From Salinivibrio sp. ES.052 (GTDB lineage Bacteria; Pseudomonadota; Gammaproteobacteria; Enterobacterales; Vibrionaceae), in contig NZ_FSRI01000001.1 in the NCBI RefSeq assembly GCF_900141775.1, positions 124,001 through 188,000 on the forward strand: 64,000 nucleotides of DNA. The letters run 5' to 3'. Within the stretch, counting starts at the first letter, position 1, and every line of letters begins with the position of its first letter. A program made the position numbers and the translations under genes. The notes under the pieces were generated by a model, which did not search any database, was not told the origin of the DNA, and was given only the letters and a program-made list of their open reading frames with translations. Below are positions 23,927-34,371 of this stretch, piece by piece.

Positions 23927-24739
23927 TTAGTCGTCTTCGATCCACTCACTGACTTGATCAGGAACAAAACTTTGATCATGAAGTGGCATGCGGACATAAC
24001 CCGCCTTGTTAATCTCAGGAAGAGCGACGGCCGGATACTGAATCTCTTGGTAGGGGATCTGAGAGAGGAAATGGGCAATACAGTTCAGCCTCGCGTGTTT
24101 TTTGTTATCCGCTTCCACCACCCACCACGGACTTTCTTTGGTGTCTGTGTAAGCAAACATCCGGTCCTTGGCTTCACTGTATTGAACCCAGCGACTGCGA
24201 GACTCTAAATCCATCGGGCTAAACTTCCAGCGTTTTATGGGGGTATGAATACGCTCGGCGAACCGCTTTTCCTGTTCCTCGTCTGAAACGGAAAACCAGT
24301 ATTTGATCAATATGATCCCGGCACGCATTAACATACGCTCAAGCTCAGGGCAGGTGCGAAGAAATTCTTCATACTCTTCATCGCTGCAAAACCCCATCAC
24401 TCGCTCGACGCCTGCGCGGTTATACCAACTGCGGTCAAACAAGACAATCTCGCCGCCTGCAGGTAAGTGTTCAATGTAACGTTGAAAATACCATTGAGTG
24501 CGTTCGCGCTCAGTGGGTTTATCCAGCGCGACGACGCGGCACACTCGGGGGTTAAGCTTTTCGGTGATCCGTTTAATCACACCGCCTTTGCCTGCTGCAT
24601 CACGCCCTTCAAAAATCACGACGACTTTTAACTGTTCTTGTTTTACCCATTCTTGCAGTTTAACAAGCTCAGTTTGCAGTTCGGACAGTTTCTTCTCGTA
24701 TTGTTTTTTGCTGATTTTGGGTGTTTTTTTATCCGACAA
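23927..24739 (-). CDS. ppk2: Polyphosphate kinase 2 (PPK2 family)
   Basis: A 270-residue P-loop kinase. PPK2 enzymes transfer phosphate between polyphosphate and nucleotides, usually toward GTP or ATP formation. Walker A is EGRDAAGKGG (around residues 44-53), Walker B is FDRSWYNRAGVERVMGF, and the lid region has WKFSPMDLESRSRW. A charged N-terminal helix precedes the fold. The gene is convergent with phoU, only four bases apart, and so sits at the edge of the phosphate block. No Pho box is evident in its 144-bp upstream gap. That gap has a CGCTTCCG/CGGAAGCG inverted repeat (24822-24829 and 24867-24874) of unknown meaning. Confidence 0.94.
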   Translation of the reverse strand: MSDKKTPKISKKQYEKKLSELQTELVKLQEWVKQEQLKVVVIFEGRDAAGKGGVIKRITEKLNPRVCRVVALDKPTERERTQWYFQRYIEHLPAGGEIVLFDRSWYNRAGVERVMGFCSDEEYEEFLRTCPELERMLMRAGIILIKYWFSVSDEEQEKRFAERIHTPIKRWKFSPMDLESRSRWVQYSEAKDRMFAYTDTKESPWWVVEADNKKHARLNCIAHFLSQIPYQEIQYPAVALPEINKAGYVRMPLHDQSFVPDQVSEWIEDD

Positions 24740-24883
24740 AGCAGCACTCCTTTTACGACAGCGGTGTTTTTACGGTAGGTAACTCCACAAGGAGATGCAA
24801 TGCCCTTACGGTGACGATGGGCGCTTCCGCGTAAAAAGGCTTAATGAGTCACAATGTGATGAGAGACGGAAGCGTATTTCATG

Positions 24884-25627
24884 TTAATTCAAGTGCGCAA
24901 CAGCCTGTTTAACGGCCTTCACGAGGATGGGATCTGTGATGGGATAACCGGATTCATCTTCCTCGCCCATCGCGACTGTCGGTTTCGTGTGGGCAGAACT
25001 TGGTCGTGTCGTACGGGCGGAGAGGTGAATATCACGTGCGCCGGTATGGTCGATAATGTCCGCGGCATTCGTGACTGTGATCCCTGCGCCTGGCATGATG
25101 CGAAGCGAGGTGTGACGAGTATACTCTACCCACGTTTTTAACTGCGTTTTGCCTTGTGCCGCGGTAGTGGCACCGCCTGAGGTAAGAACCCGTTCTATCG
25201 TAGGTCGCGCAAGGATTGCGTCCAACGCCGTCATCGGATCGGCACAATGGTCAAATGCACGGTGGAAGGTGACTCCCATACCACCGGCTTCCTTAAGCAT
25301 GGCATCGAGGAGGTCCAGATGGAGTGAGCCATCCGCATGCAAGGCACCGATAACCACACCGTGTCCCCCGGCCTGACGGGCGGTTGCAATGTCTTTTAAC
25401 ATGACTTCGGCTTCCTCACCGGTGTAGACAAAGTCTCCTTCACGTGGGCGTATGATGCTATAAATCGGCACATGTGCTTGCTTGATTGCCTGATAAAGGG
25501 TGCCGGCGCTGGGTGTCAGCCCGCCAAGTTTGAGTGAGGAGCAGAGCTCAATGCGATCGGCCCCGGCTCTCTGGGCAATCGGTAAAGATTGAATACTATC
25601 AATACAGACTTCGACGATAACGGTCAT
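24884..25627 (-). CDS. cutC: CutC family protein
   Basis: A 247-residue TIM-barrel protein, about the same length as E. coli CutC (248 aa). Family hallmarks are EVCIDSIQSLPIAQRAGADRIELC at the N-terminus, YSIIRPREGDFVYTGEE, and TFHRAFDHCADP. CutC was long linked to copper tolerance, but its true role is unsettled. I placed the start at 25627 because AAGGAG precedes it at the right distance and the family begins there; the frame is open a further 54 bases upstream. It is transcribed away from the peroxiredoxin terminator. Confidence 0.92.
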   Translation of the reverse strand: MTVIVEVCIDSIQSLPIAQRAGADRIELCSSLKLGGLTPSAGTLYQAIKQAHVPIYSIIRPREGDFVYTGEEAEVMLKDIATARQAGGHGVVIGALHADGSLHLDLLDAMLKEAGGMGVTFHRAFDHCADPMTALDAILARPTIERVLTSGGATTAAQGKTQLKTWVEYTRHTSLRIMPGAGITVTNAADIIDHTGARDIHLSARTTRPSSAHTKPTVAMGEEDESGYPITDPILVKAVKQAVAHLN

Positions 25628-25753
25628 GGTAGGCTCCTTGTTCGCTAGGCATAGCATAACGCTAATCGCAGCAAGGGTCATGAATAAAGGTGATGAGGTG
25701 TGAAAGTCGAGGTACTTGGGGTAGGTAAGCGATAAACCGCTAAAAGCGAAGGT

Positions 25754-25781
25754 AAAAAAAGGGCCCGGTTTAGCCGGGCCT
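25754..25781 (-). terminator. Terminator of the peroxiredoxin gene
   Basis: GGCCCGG and CCGGGCC form a strong stem with loop TTTAG, and on the minus strand the stem runs into seven T residues. It lies downstream of the peroxiredoxin gene and upstream of cutC. Confidence 0.9.
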
Positions 25782-25823
25782 CATTGTTATCTCACATTGT
25801 CCAGTGCAGGGCACATAACCTAT

Positions 25824-26426
25824 TTACAGGTCGTCTGTGTGCTGAGAAAGATACTTAGCCACACCTTCTGGTGACTCAGCCATACCGGCTTTACCTTCTT
25901 CCCACTGTGCAGGGCAAACTTCACCGTTCTTCTCGTGGAAGTTGAGTGCGTCAACCATGCGTAGCATTTCGTCAATATTACGGCCTAGTGGCAGGTCGTT
26001 AACGACTTGGTGACGAACAAGGCCGTCTTCGTCGATAAGGAAAGAACCACGGAAAGCAACGCCTGCTTCTGGATGTTCAACGTCATATGCTTTGCAGATT
26101 TCGTGCTTAACGTCAGCAACCAGTGGATATTTCACTGCACCGATACCGCCGTCTTCGACTGCAGTCTTACGCCATGCGTTGTGTGAGAACTGAGAATCGA
26201 TAGACACACCGATAACCTCAACGCCTTTAGCTTGGAAGTCGCTTAGGCGCTTATCGAATGCGATCAGTTCTGATGGGCATACGAAAGTGAAGTCGAGTGG
26301 GTAGAAAAAGACAACTGCTTTCTTGCCTTTGGTGAACTCTTTCAGGTTGAAGTTATCAACGATTTCGCCATTACCTAGTACGGCAGCGGCAGTAAAATCT
26401 GGTGCTTGACGACCTACGAGTACCAT
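25824..26426 (-). CDS. Typical 2-Cys peroxiredoxin
   Basis: A 200-residue AhpC/Prx1-type peroxidase that reduces hydrogen peroxide and organic peroxides. The peroxidatic cysteine is C50 in DFTFVCPSE and the resolving cysteine C171 in NGEVCPAQW. The C-terminal tail after C171 is of the typical 2-Cys length. It is divergent from an OxyR-type regulator across a 143-bp gap, the same pairing as the Prx/OxyR2 locus known from Vibrio species. This suggests peroxide-induced expression through that regulator. Confidence 0.95.
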   Translation of the reverse strand: MVLVGRQAPDFTAAAVLGNGEIVDNFNLKEFTKGKKAVVFFYPLDFTFVCPSELIAFDKRLSDFQAKGVEVIGVSIDSQFSHNAWRKTAVEDGGIGAVKYPLVADVKHEICKAYDVEHPEAGVAFRGSFLIDEDGLVRHQVVNDLPLGRNIDEMLRMVDALNFHEKNGEVCPAQWEEGKAGMAESPEGVAKYLSQHTDDL

Positions 26427-26492
26427 ATCTCAGCTCCTAGTTTAAATGTTTGCCTGATAATCAGGTTCCTATATAAGCGAGACAAACTATAG

Positions 26493-26504
26493 CTAACTTG
26501 TTAG
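26493..26504. promoter_or_regulatory. Dyad in the peroxiredoxin/oxyR2 control region
   Basis: CTAAC-TT-GTTAG is a short perfect dyad, flanked by ACTATAG on the left and ATTG on the right, within the 143-bp divergent gap. OxyR sites are built from ATAG/CTAT-like quarter sites, so this is the best place for one, but the match is only partial. Confidence 0.35.
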
Positions 26505-26569
26505 ATTGAAAAAAGTGGAATTAATAGATTGTAATAATCGGAAAATACGATTGTTTGAAATATGACCTT

Positions 26570-27484
26570 ATGAACAAATATCCTTCATTAAAGCAGCTAC
26601 ACTATCTGGTTACTTTGTCTGAAACGCGCCATTTTGGTGAGGCGGCCAAATTGTGTTTTGTTAGTCAGTCAACTTTGAGCGCGGGGATCCAAAACCTGGA
26701 AGAGCTGATTGGCGCGCAGTTGATTGAGCGTGATAACAAAACCTTGGTGCTCACAGGCATGGGTGAAGAGGTGGTACGTCGCAGCCGAGAAATACTGGCT
26801 CGTAGCCAAGATCTGATGGAGCTGACGCAAGTGAAATCAGATCCTATGCACGGCAAAGTGCGATTGGGTTGCATCCCCACTATCGCGCCATTTTTACTGT
26901 GTGATGTGGTTCAACAAGTCAATCGAGATTATCCCAATTTGGATCTACTACTGCGAGAGGACACGACGGCTAACTTGCTCACGGCGCTTAAGCACGGTGA
27001 AATGGATATTCTGATCCTTGCGTTGCCAATGGACATTGGCACCATGACTCGCCGTGTGGTGGGCCGCGATCCCTTTAAAATGGTGATGAGCCAAAAGCAA
27101 GCTGCGCAGCTTGCATTACCGGTTGATTATGATGCCCTCCCGGATGAGTCCGTTTTCTTGTTAGAGCGTGAACACTGCCTCACCGATCATGCGGTATCTG
27201 CCTGCCAAATGACAGCTTCACAGAAGATCAATCCATTCATGGCGACCAGCTTACACACTTTGGTGCAAATGGTGGCAAACGGCAATGGTGTCACCTTTAT
27301 ACCGCAGATGGCGATTGAACATGGCCTGATTGACAATCTCGATGTGCACTTGGAAACGCCACCGGGTGAAGCGGCGTATCGTGATATTGGTGTGGTCTGG
27401 CGTCCGTCTTCCAGTCGGATTAATACGTTTAATAAGCTCGCTGATCTGGTTGCAGGACTACTTTCCCCAACAGCGAAGAAATAA
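26570..27484 (+). CDS. oxyR2: OxyR2-type LysR family peroxide sensor
   Basis: A 304-residue LysR-type regulator: winged helix at residues 1-65 (LKQLHYLVTLSETRHFGEAA, VSQSTLSAGIQNLE), then an effector domain. The redox cysteines of OxyR are present as C203 and C212 in HCLTDHAVSAC. A glutamate sits two residues before the first cysteine (REHC), where classical OxyR has glycine. This is the feature reported for Vibrio vulnificus OxyR2, which is hypersensitive to peroxide. It is divergent from a 2-Cys peroxiredoxin gene. I chose the ATG at 26570; a TTG 15 bases earlier is in frame but adds residues absent from the family. Confidence 0.9.
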   Translation: MNKYPSLKQLHYLVTLSETRHFGEAAKLCFVSQSTLSAGIQNLEELIGAQLIERDNKTLVLTGMGEEVVRRSREILARSQDLMELTQVKSDPMHGKVRLGCIPTIAPFLLCDVVQQVNRDYPNLDLLLREDTTANLLTALKHGEMDILILALPMDIGTMTRRVVGRDPFKMVMSQKQAAQLALPVDYDALPDESVFLLEREHCLTDHAVSACQMTASQKINPFMATSLHTLVQMVANGNGVTFIPQMAIEHGLIDNLDVHLETPPGEAAYRDIGVVWRPSSSRINTFNKLADLVAGLLSPTAKK

Positions 27485-27590
27485 AAGCGTTAAAAATAGC
27501 GGGTTTCACTGGTATGACGGCAATTATTTAGTTTAATCCTCTGTTGGAAGGCGGGGGGTAAACGAATAGAGTCGTTGGATTATTATCACG

Positions 27591-27624
27591 AAAAAAAGCA
27601 GCATTTTTAAATGCTGCTTTTTTG
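27591..27624 (+). terminator. Terminator downstream of oxyR2
   Basis: AAAAAAGCAGCATTT (27592-27606) pairs with AAATGCTGCTTTTTT (27609-27623) around a two-base loop, ending in a T-run. It could work in both directions, but only oxyR2 points toward it. Confidence 0.88.
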
Positions 27625-27988
27625 TTTTTTATAAAGCATTGAATATAAATGTATTTTTTCTTTATGGCTGATATGACAGTTTGCTTGTTATGTAACTTTA
27701 TTACGTAACTGGTTACAAAGTGATGACAAAATCATGATCTCGGTAGCAGTGTTATATCATTCTGGCAATAGAGATAAAAAAGCATATTTGAGTTTATGCT
27801 CTAAATGTATCAATTTATTGTTTTAATTGGGTTTTGTTTGGTGACCTCTCTGCGTTTAAATTTATCATAGGTTGATTTTTGCGCGAATGTGAGCCAACGT
27901 AACTACACAGCGCTGCACAGCAAGCCCAAGACGATGCAGTGATGGTATTGTTGTGATTTGATTACAAATGATAAGCCAGGGAGGCGAT
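27625..27988 (+). promoter_or_regulatory. AT-rich control region upstream of aceBA
   Basis: About 360 bp without a gene. It is clearly AT-rich and has a GTAACTTTATTACGTAAC segment with repeated GTAAC units near 27710, as well as several T-tracts. The aceB ribosome-binding site GGGAGG is at the end. I could not fix a single promoter or a convincing activator site. Confidence 0.4.
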
Positions 27989-29596
27989 ATGACAGAAGCG
28001 TGCTCAACCTTACGCGAGTCGTTGGTGATTAACGAAACCGTCACCGCAGAGCAGGCAGAGATCCTAACCGATGATGCATTGTGCTTTTTGGCCGGTCTTG
28101 TTGAACGGTTTGCGGGGCCAGTGCCTGGACTCCTTTCGGCCCGAGAGCAGCGTCAGCAACGTATTGATGCCGGTGAGTTACCTGACTTTCTTCCTGAAAC
28201 GGAGTCGATTCGTCAAGATGATTGGACCATCCGTGGCATTCCCGAGGATTTACAAGATCGGCGGCTAGAAATTACCGGACCGGTAGACCGGAAGATGGTG
28301 ATCAACGCCCTGAACGCCAATGTGAAAGTGTTTATGGCAGACTTTGAAGACTCCTTTGCGCCGGCATGGCCACACGTGGTTGAAGGGCAGCGTAATTTGC
28401 GCGATGCGGTGAACGGCACCATCAGTTATCAGCAGCCTGACACAGGCAAGCATTACCAACTGAATGACAATCCTGCCCGCCTAATCTGTCGCGTACGTGG
28501 CTTACACCTCACTGAAAAACACGTGATGTGGCAAGGCAAGCCGATCCCTGGTGCTTTGTTCGACTTCGCGCTCTACTTTTTCCATAACTACCGTCGTTTG
28601 CTGGAGACGGGGTCGGGCCCTTACTTCTACCTTCCTAAGCTGCAAGCCTATCAAGAAGCGGCGTGGTGGAGTGAGGTATTCTCCTTTGCGGAGGACGAGT
28701 TTGGCTTAGGTCGTGGCACCATCAAAGCGACAGTCTTGATTGAAACCTTGCCCGCCGTGTTTGAGATGGATGAGATCTTGTACCACCTTCGCGACCATAT
28801 TGTCGCCCTAAACTGTGGCCGCTGGGACTATATCTTTAGCTATATCAAAACATTGCGCAACCACCCCGATCGTATCTTACCTGATCGCCAAGTGGTGACC
28901 ATGGATAAGCCTTTTCTCAACGCTTACTCGCGTTTACTGGTTAAAACCTGTCATAAACGTGGCGCATTGGCAATGGGTGGCATGGCAGCCTTTATTCCCA
29001 GTAAAGATCCAACTGAAAACCAGCAGGTGCTCGAGAAGATCGAAAAGGATAAAACCTTAGAAGCCAATAATGGCCACGATGGCACCTGGATTGCGCATCC
29101 AGGTCTCGCTGACACGGCCAAAGCGATTTTTGACCGCGCGCTTGGCGACAAACCTAACCAGCTGGCGGTGACTCGAGAGCAAGATGCAGAGATCACGGCT
29201 GCTGAGTTGCTTGCGCCTTGCGACGGCGAACGCACAGAAGCTGGCATGCGACACAATATTCGCGTAGCAGTGCAATATATAGAAGCCTGGATTTCAGGTA
29301 ATGGCTGTGTGCCTATCTATGGCTTGATGGAGGATGCGGCAACGGCTGAAATCTCGCGTGCCTCTATTTGGCAATGGATTAAGCATCAAAAACCACTCAG
29401 CAACGGCAAGGTGGTGACCAAGGCGCTATTTACCCAATACTTGGAAGAGGAAATGGCGGTACTTGAAAAAGAGCTAGGCGCAGAGCGCTTTGCACAAGGG
29501 CGGTATCGCCAAGCGGCAACCTTGATGAAAACCCTTACCACTAGTGATGAGCTGGTTAACTTCTTAACCTTGCCAGGTTATGAGTATTTGCCGTAA
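27989..29596 (+). CDS. aceB: Malate synthase A
   Basis: A 535-residue malate synthase (form A), which condenses glyoxylate with acetyl-CoA in the glyoxylate shunt. E. coli AceB has 533 residues. Signature segments are FMADFEDSFAP, CRVRGLHLTEKH, and the C-terminal SRASIWQWIKH. I placed the start at 27989, preceded by GGGAGG with good spacing; an upstream in-frame ATG at 27968 lacks such a site. aceA follows after 78 bp, which contains a small GGGCT/AGCCC hairpin (29638-29652). No aceK gene follows. Confidence 0.95.
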   Translation: MTEACSTLRESLVINETVTAEQAEILTDDALCFLAGLVERFAGPVPGLLSAREQRQQRIDAGELPDFLPETESIRQDDWTIRGIPEDLQDRRLEITGPVDRKMVINALNANVKVFMADFEDSFAPAWPHVVEGQRNLRDAVNGTISYQQPDTGKHYQLNDNPARLICRVRGLHLTEKHVMWQGKPIPGALFDFALYFFHNYRRLLETGSGPYFYLPKLQAYQEAAWWSEVFSFAEDEFGLGRGTIKATVLIETLPAVFEMDEILYHLRDHIVALNCGRWDYIFSYIKTLRNHPDRILPDRQVVTMDKPFLNAYSRLLVKTCHKRGALAMGGMAAFIPSKDPTENQQVLEKIEKDKTLEANNGHDGTWIAHPGLADTAKAIFDRALGDKPNQLAVTREQDAEITAAELLAPCDGERTEAGMRHNIRVAVQYIEAWISGNGCVPIYGLMEDAATAEISRASIWQWIKHQKPLSNGKVVTKALFTQYLEEEMAVLEKELGAERFAQGRYRQAATLMKTLTTSDELVNFLTLPGYEYLP

Positions 29597-29674
29597 TGGG
29601 CATGGAAGCACAATAACAAACATGGAATGACAGTAAGGGGCTCGCATAGCCCTGCTAACAAAGAGGAATGGAAC

Positions 29675-30979
29675 ATGACTTTGACTCGCCAACAACAAAT
29701 CGCGGAACTAGAAAAGGACTGGGCGGAGAACCCGCGCTGGAGACAAGTGAAGCGGCCCTACACTGCGGAAGAAGTGGTGAATATGCGTGGCTCTTTTGTC
29801 CCTGAAAATACCATAGCTAAACGTGGCGCCGCTAAACTGTGGGATCTCGTTAATGGTAGTGCGAAAAAAGGCTATGTGAACTGTTTGGGCGCGCTCACCG
29901 GCGGCCAAGCGGTGCAGCAAGCCAAAGCGGGCATTGAAGCGATTTATCTCTCAGGCTGGCAAGTGGCGGCTGACAACAATACGGCCTCGAGCATGTATCC
30001 AGACCAATCGCTATATCCGGTCGATTCTGTGCCTGCGGTGGTTAAACGTATTAATAATTCGTTTCGTCGTGCTGACCAGATCCAATGGTCGAAAGGGGGA
30101 ACGCCAGAAGAGGGCACGGATTACTTCTTACCCATTGTGGCGGACGCAGAAGCGGGTTTTGGTGGCGTGCTGAACGCTTACGAGTTGATGCGTAATATGA
30201 TTGAATCAGGTGCGGCAGGCGTCCACTTTGAAGATCAGCTTGCGTCAGTGAAAAAATGCGGCCATATGGGTGGGAAAGTGTTGGTGCCGACCCAAGAAGC
30301 GGTACAAAAACTGGTGGCGGCGCGTTTGGCTGCTGACGTGGCGGACACCGATACATTAGTCATTGCGCGTACGGATGCGAATGCCGCTGACCTACTGACA
30401 TCGGACTGTGACCCCTATGATAAAGACTTTATTGTCGGTGAGCGCACGGCCGAAGGCTTCTATCGTGTGCGTCCTGGGATTGAGCAAGCGATTTCTCGTG
30501 GTTTGGCTTATGCGCCTTATGCGGATCTGATTTGGTGTGAGACCGCTAAACCAGATTTGGAAGAAGCGCGTCAGTTTGCAGAAGCGATTCATGCCCAATA
30601 CCCAGACCAGCTATTGGCTTATAACTGCTCACCGTCTTTCAACTGGGAGAAAAATCTGGATGCCGAGACGATAGCGCGTTTCCAACAAGAATTGTCTGAT
30701 ATGGGCTATAAGTACCAGTTCATCACGTTGGCGGGTATTCATAACATGTGGTACAACATGTTCGATTTGGCGCATTCTTATGCGCAAGGCGAAGGCATGC
30801 GCCATTATGTCGAGAAGGTTCAGCGTCCTGAGTTCGCTGCCGCTGAGCGTGGATACACCTTTGTTGCACACCAGCAAGAAGTGGGCACTGGATACTTTGA
30901 TCAGATGACCAATATTATTCAAGGTGGCCAATCATCGGTCACGGCATTAACGGGCTCGACGGAAGAAGATCAATTCTAG
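29675..30979 (+). CDS. aceA: Isocitrate lyase
   Basis: A 434-residue isocitrate lyase, which splits isocitrate to glyoxylate and succinate. The length is identical to E. coli AceA. The catalytic motif KKCGHMGGK has its cysteine at residue 195, as in E. coli. Other conserved parts are [21 protein letters not shown] and YNCSPSFNW. The start is set by the AGAGGA ribosome-binding site 7 bp upstream; the frame is open 48 bases further upstream but without family similarity. It forms an operon with aceB, ending in a strong terminator. Confidence 0.97.
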   Translation: MTLTRQQQIAELEKDWAENPRWRQVKRPYTAEEVVNMRGSFVPENTIAKRGAAKLWDLVNGSAKKGYVNCLGALTGGQAVQQAKAGIEAIYLSGWQVAADNNTASSMYPDQSLYPVDSVPAVVKRINNSFRRADQIQWSKGGTPEEGTDYFLPIVADAEAGFGGVLNAYELMRNMIESGAAGVHFEDQLASVKKCGHMGGKVLVPTQEAVQKLVAARLAADVADTDTLVIARTDANAADLLTSDCDPYDKDFIVGERTAEGFYRVRPGIEQAISRGLAYAPYADLIWCETAKPDLEEARQFAEAIHAQYPDQLLAYNCSPSFNWEKNLDAETIARFQQELSDMGYKYQFITLAGIHNMWYNMFDLAHSYAQGEGMRHYVEKVQRPEFAAAERGYTFVAHQQEVGTGYFDQMTNIIQGGQSSVTALTGSTEEDQF

Positions 30980-31006
30980 TCGCGCGATACCGGTTATCAA
31001 CCTGAT

Positions 31007-31034
31007 AAAAAGGGAGTCTCACACTCCCTTTTTT
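31007..31034 (+). terminator. Terminator shared by aceA and the convergent CBS gene
   Basis: AAAAAGGGAGT pairs with ACTCCCTTTTT around loop CTCAC, with T-runs on both strands. It lies between the convergent ends of aceA and the CBS-domain gene. Confidence 0.92.
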
Positions 31035-31036
31035 AT

Positions 31037-31477
31037 TTATTCCCCCTCTTCAACCGGCTCACTTTCTTCTTGGATCTCCAGCAATGTCGACGCGATGGCG
31101 ACAAAATCACTGTCGGTGATGATCCCAACCAAACGTTGGTGCTTCACCACCGGTAAGCAGCCTATTTTACTCTCGAGCATGGTTAGCGCCGCAGCCCGTA
31201 GTGACGCCCCGGGGTCGACTGTGACCAGTTGCCGCTCGATAAAGTGTGATAGGGGAGTATGGATCTGGTGATCGCCATTGGTCGTTTTGCCCAGTGAAGA
31301 GGCTTGTGCTGACAGCACATCTCTTTGTGTGACCAGTCCTAACAAACGCTCATCATCGTCAACGATGGGGAGATGGCGAAAGCGCTCTGCACGCATCAAC
31401 GTATGCGCATCGTCAAGTGTGTGGTCAGGGCTCAGCGTGTGTGGATGCCGGGTCATCATATCATCAACAATAAACAT
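31037..31477 (-). CDS. Two-CBS-domain protein
   Basis: A 146-residue stand-alone CBS pair. The first domain is at about residues 5-60 (MTRHPHTLSPDHTLDDAHTL, LGLVTQRDVL), the second at about 77-135 (VTVDPGASLRAAALTMLE, LVGIITDSDFV). Such pairs bind adenine nucleotides and act as energy or redox sensors, but the target is unknown here. An excellent ribosome-binding site (AAGGAGGTG) precedes the start. An AGTGCAC/GTGCACT inverted repeat (31495-31526) lies in its promoter region. It follows aceBA in vibrios as well, so a link to carbon metabolism is possible but unproven. Confidence 0.85.
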   Translation of the reverse strand: MFIVDDMMTRHPHTLSPDHTLDDAHTLMRAERFRHLPIVDDDERLLGLVTQRDVLSAQASSLGKTTNGDHQIHTPLSHFIERQLVTVDPGASLRAAALTMLESKIGCLPVVKHQRLVGIITDSDFVAIASTLLEIQEESEPVEEGE

Positions 31478-31631
31478 GGCACCTCCTTGTTATCAGTGCA
31501 CAGGATTACTTTTACTGTAGTGCACTTATCTTGGGTTAGACGTGATGCGCATCAACTATCAGCCCGAGTGTTGAAAACGATAAATAGAGGCAGTCAATCC
31601 ACCTTGGCTAGGCTAACTGCTCTCAGGTTGC

Positions 31632-31659
31632 TTGATATTCACGGTGGGCTACCTATACT
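31632..31659 (+). promoter_or_regulatory. Promoter of the queA-tgt-yajC-secDF operon
   Basis: TTGATA (31632-31637) and TATACT (31654-31659) are separated by 16 bp, a good sigma-70 pair, 30 bp ahead of the queA start. Confidence 0.65.
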
Positions 31660-31689
31660 AGCGGCCTGCTTTTTATCTAGGCAAACGTC

Positions 31690-32748
31690 ATGCAATTATC
31701 CGATTTTCACTTTGAACTCCCCGACGCGTTAATTGCACGCTATCCGCAGCCGGATCGCAGTGCAAGTCGCTTATTGTCACTCGATGGCACAAGCGGTGAG
31801 GTGGTACATCGTCAGTTTAAAGATATCCTCGAGCTGGTTGAGCCTGGGGATTTGATGGTGTTCAACAACACACGTGTGATCCCTGCGCGCGTATATGGCC
31901 GCAAAGCGTCGGGTGGCAAAATAGAGGTGCTGGTGGAGCGTGTGCTCGACGAACGTCGTTTTCTCGCCCATGTGCGCGCGTCTAAAGCACCAAAGCCGGG
32001 GGCTGCACTCTTCCTCGGGGATGACGGACAGATCCCTGCCGAAATGGTGGCACGCCATGACGCACTGTTCGAAATCCAACTAAACAGCGCCAAAGGGGTA
32101 GTTGATACACTTAACGACATCGGCCATATGCCTCTGCCGCCCTATATCGATCGTCCTGACGAGGAAAGCGATAAAGAGCGTTATCAAACGGTGTACAATC
32201 AAAAGCCAGGCGCAGTGGCGGCACCGACCGCAGGCCTTCACTTTGACGATGCTGTGATGGCAGCGTTAAAAGAGAAAGGCGTCAACATCGCATTTGTCAC
32301 CTTGCATGTTGGGGCGGGGACGTTCCAACCGGTTCGGGTAGATAACATTGAAGAGCATGTGATGCATGCCGAATACGCCGAGGTGCCGCAAGAGGTGGTT
32401 GATGCGGTGAACCACACCCGCTCGCAAGGTAAACGTATCATTGCGGTAGGGACCACGTCGGTGCGCTCTCTAGAAAGTGCCGCACAGGCGGCCAAGCAAA
32501 AAGGTGAACCCCTGGCACCGTTTTTTAACGATACCCAGATTTTTATCTATCCTGGTTATCAATGGCAGCTGGTTGACGTGTTAGTGACCAATTTTCACTT
32601 GCCGGAATCAACGTTGATTATGCTGGTCAGCGCGTTTGCCGGTTACGACCACACCATGGCAGCCTACCGTGCCGCTGTTGAAGAGCATTATCGCTTTTTT
32701 AGTTATGGCGATGCGATGTTTATTACTCGCCAGCAGCGTGCTGGTTAA
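31690..32748 (+). CDS. queA: S-adenosylmethionine:tRNA ribosyltransferase-isomerase QueA
   Basis: A 352-residue enzyme that turns 7-aminomethyl-7-deazaguanine in tRNA into epoxyqueuosine, using SAM as ribosyl donor. Conserved segments are [42 protein letters not shown]-like ([12 protein letters not shown]), and [10 protein letters not shown]. The length is normal. It heads the conserved gene order queA-tgt-yajC-secD-secF, and tgt acts one step earlier in the same modification pathway. Confidence 0.96.
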   Translation: MQLSDFHFELPDALIARYPQPDRSASRLLSLDGTSGEVVHRQFKDILELVEPGDLMVFNNTRVIPARVYGRKASGGKIEVLVERVLDERRFLAHVRASKAPKPGAALFLGDDGQIPAEMVARHDALFEIQLNSAKGVVDTLNDIGHMPLPPYIDRPDEESDKERYQTVYNQKPGAVAAPTAGLHFDDAVMAALKEKGVNIAFVTLHVGAGTFQPVRVDNIEEHVMHAEYAEVPQEVVDAVNHTRSQGKRIIAVGTTSVRSLESAAQAAKQKGEPLAPFFNDTQIFIYPGYQWQLVDVLVTNFHLPESTLIMLVSAFAGYDHTMAAYRAAVEEHYRFFSYGDAMFITRQQRAG

Positions 32749-32811
32749 TCATTTTTCACCTGGAGCAATGCATCCGGTGAGTTAAGCTTGCGACAGGGTT
32801 AAGCCTGTTAG

Positions 32812-33978
<1,167 letters not shown>

Positions 33979-34014
33979 TTTCGAATTCAACAACTAGAAC
34001 GAGGACGTGATTGA

Positions 34015-34344
34015 ATGTTTATCTCACAAGCTCACGCAGCCGCTGAAGCCGCACCACAAGGTGGCGGAATGCAGCTTTTTATCATGCTTGGTCTCTTTGC
34101 GGTGATTTTTTACTTTATGATCTACCGCCCGCAATCTAAGCGTGTCAAAGAGCACAAAAACCTTATGGCATCTATGAGCAAAGGGGACGAAGTGCTAACC
34201 GGAGGTGGTTTAGTGGGTAAGATCACTCAAATCGCTGAAGACAATGACTTTATTGTGATTGCACTCAACGATAATAACGAAGTGACCATCAAAAAAGACT
34301 TCGTGACGGCAGTACTGCCTAAAGGTACTATCCAGTCTCTCTAA
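34015..34344 (+). CDS. yajC: Sec translocon accessory protein YajC
   Basis: A 109-residue single-span inner-membrane protein that associates with SecDF. An alanine-rich N-terminus precedes the membrane segment at about residues 21-38 (LFIMLGLFAVIFYFMIY). The family motif RPQSKRVKEHKNLM and GDEVLTGGGLVGKIT follow in the cytoplasmic part. It lies between tgt and secD, as in most gammaproteobacteria. Confidence 0.96.
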   Translation: MFISQAHAAAEAAPQGGGMQLFIMLGLFAVIFYFMIYRPQSKRVKEHKNLMASMSKGDEVLTGGGLVGKITQIAEDNDFIVIALNDNNEVTIKKDFVTAVLPKGTIQSL

Positions 34345-34371
34345 TTTTCGCAACCATAAAGGATGCATGCT

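Noticed and set aside
27952-27967. TGTGA-N6-TACAA as a CRP site for aceBA
   Set aside because: Only one half-site fits, and it lies about 25 bp from the aceB start, too close for an activator site.
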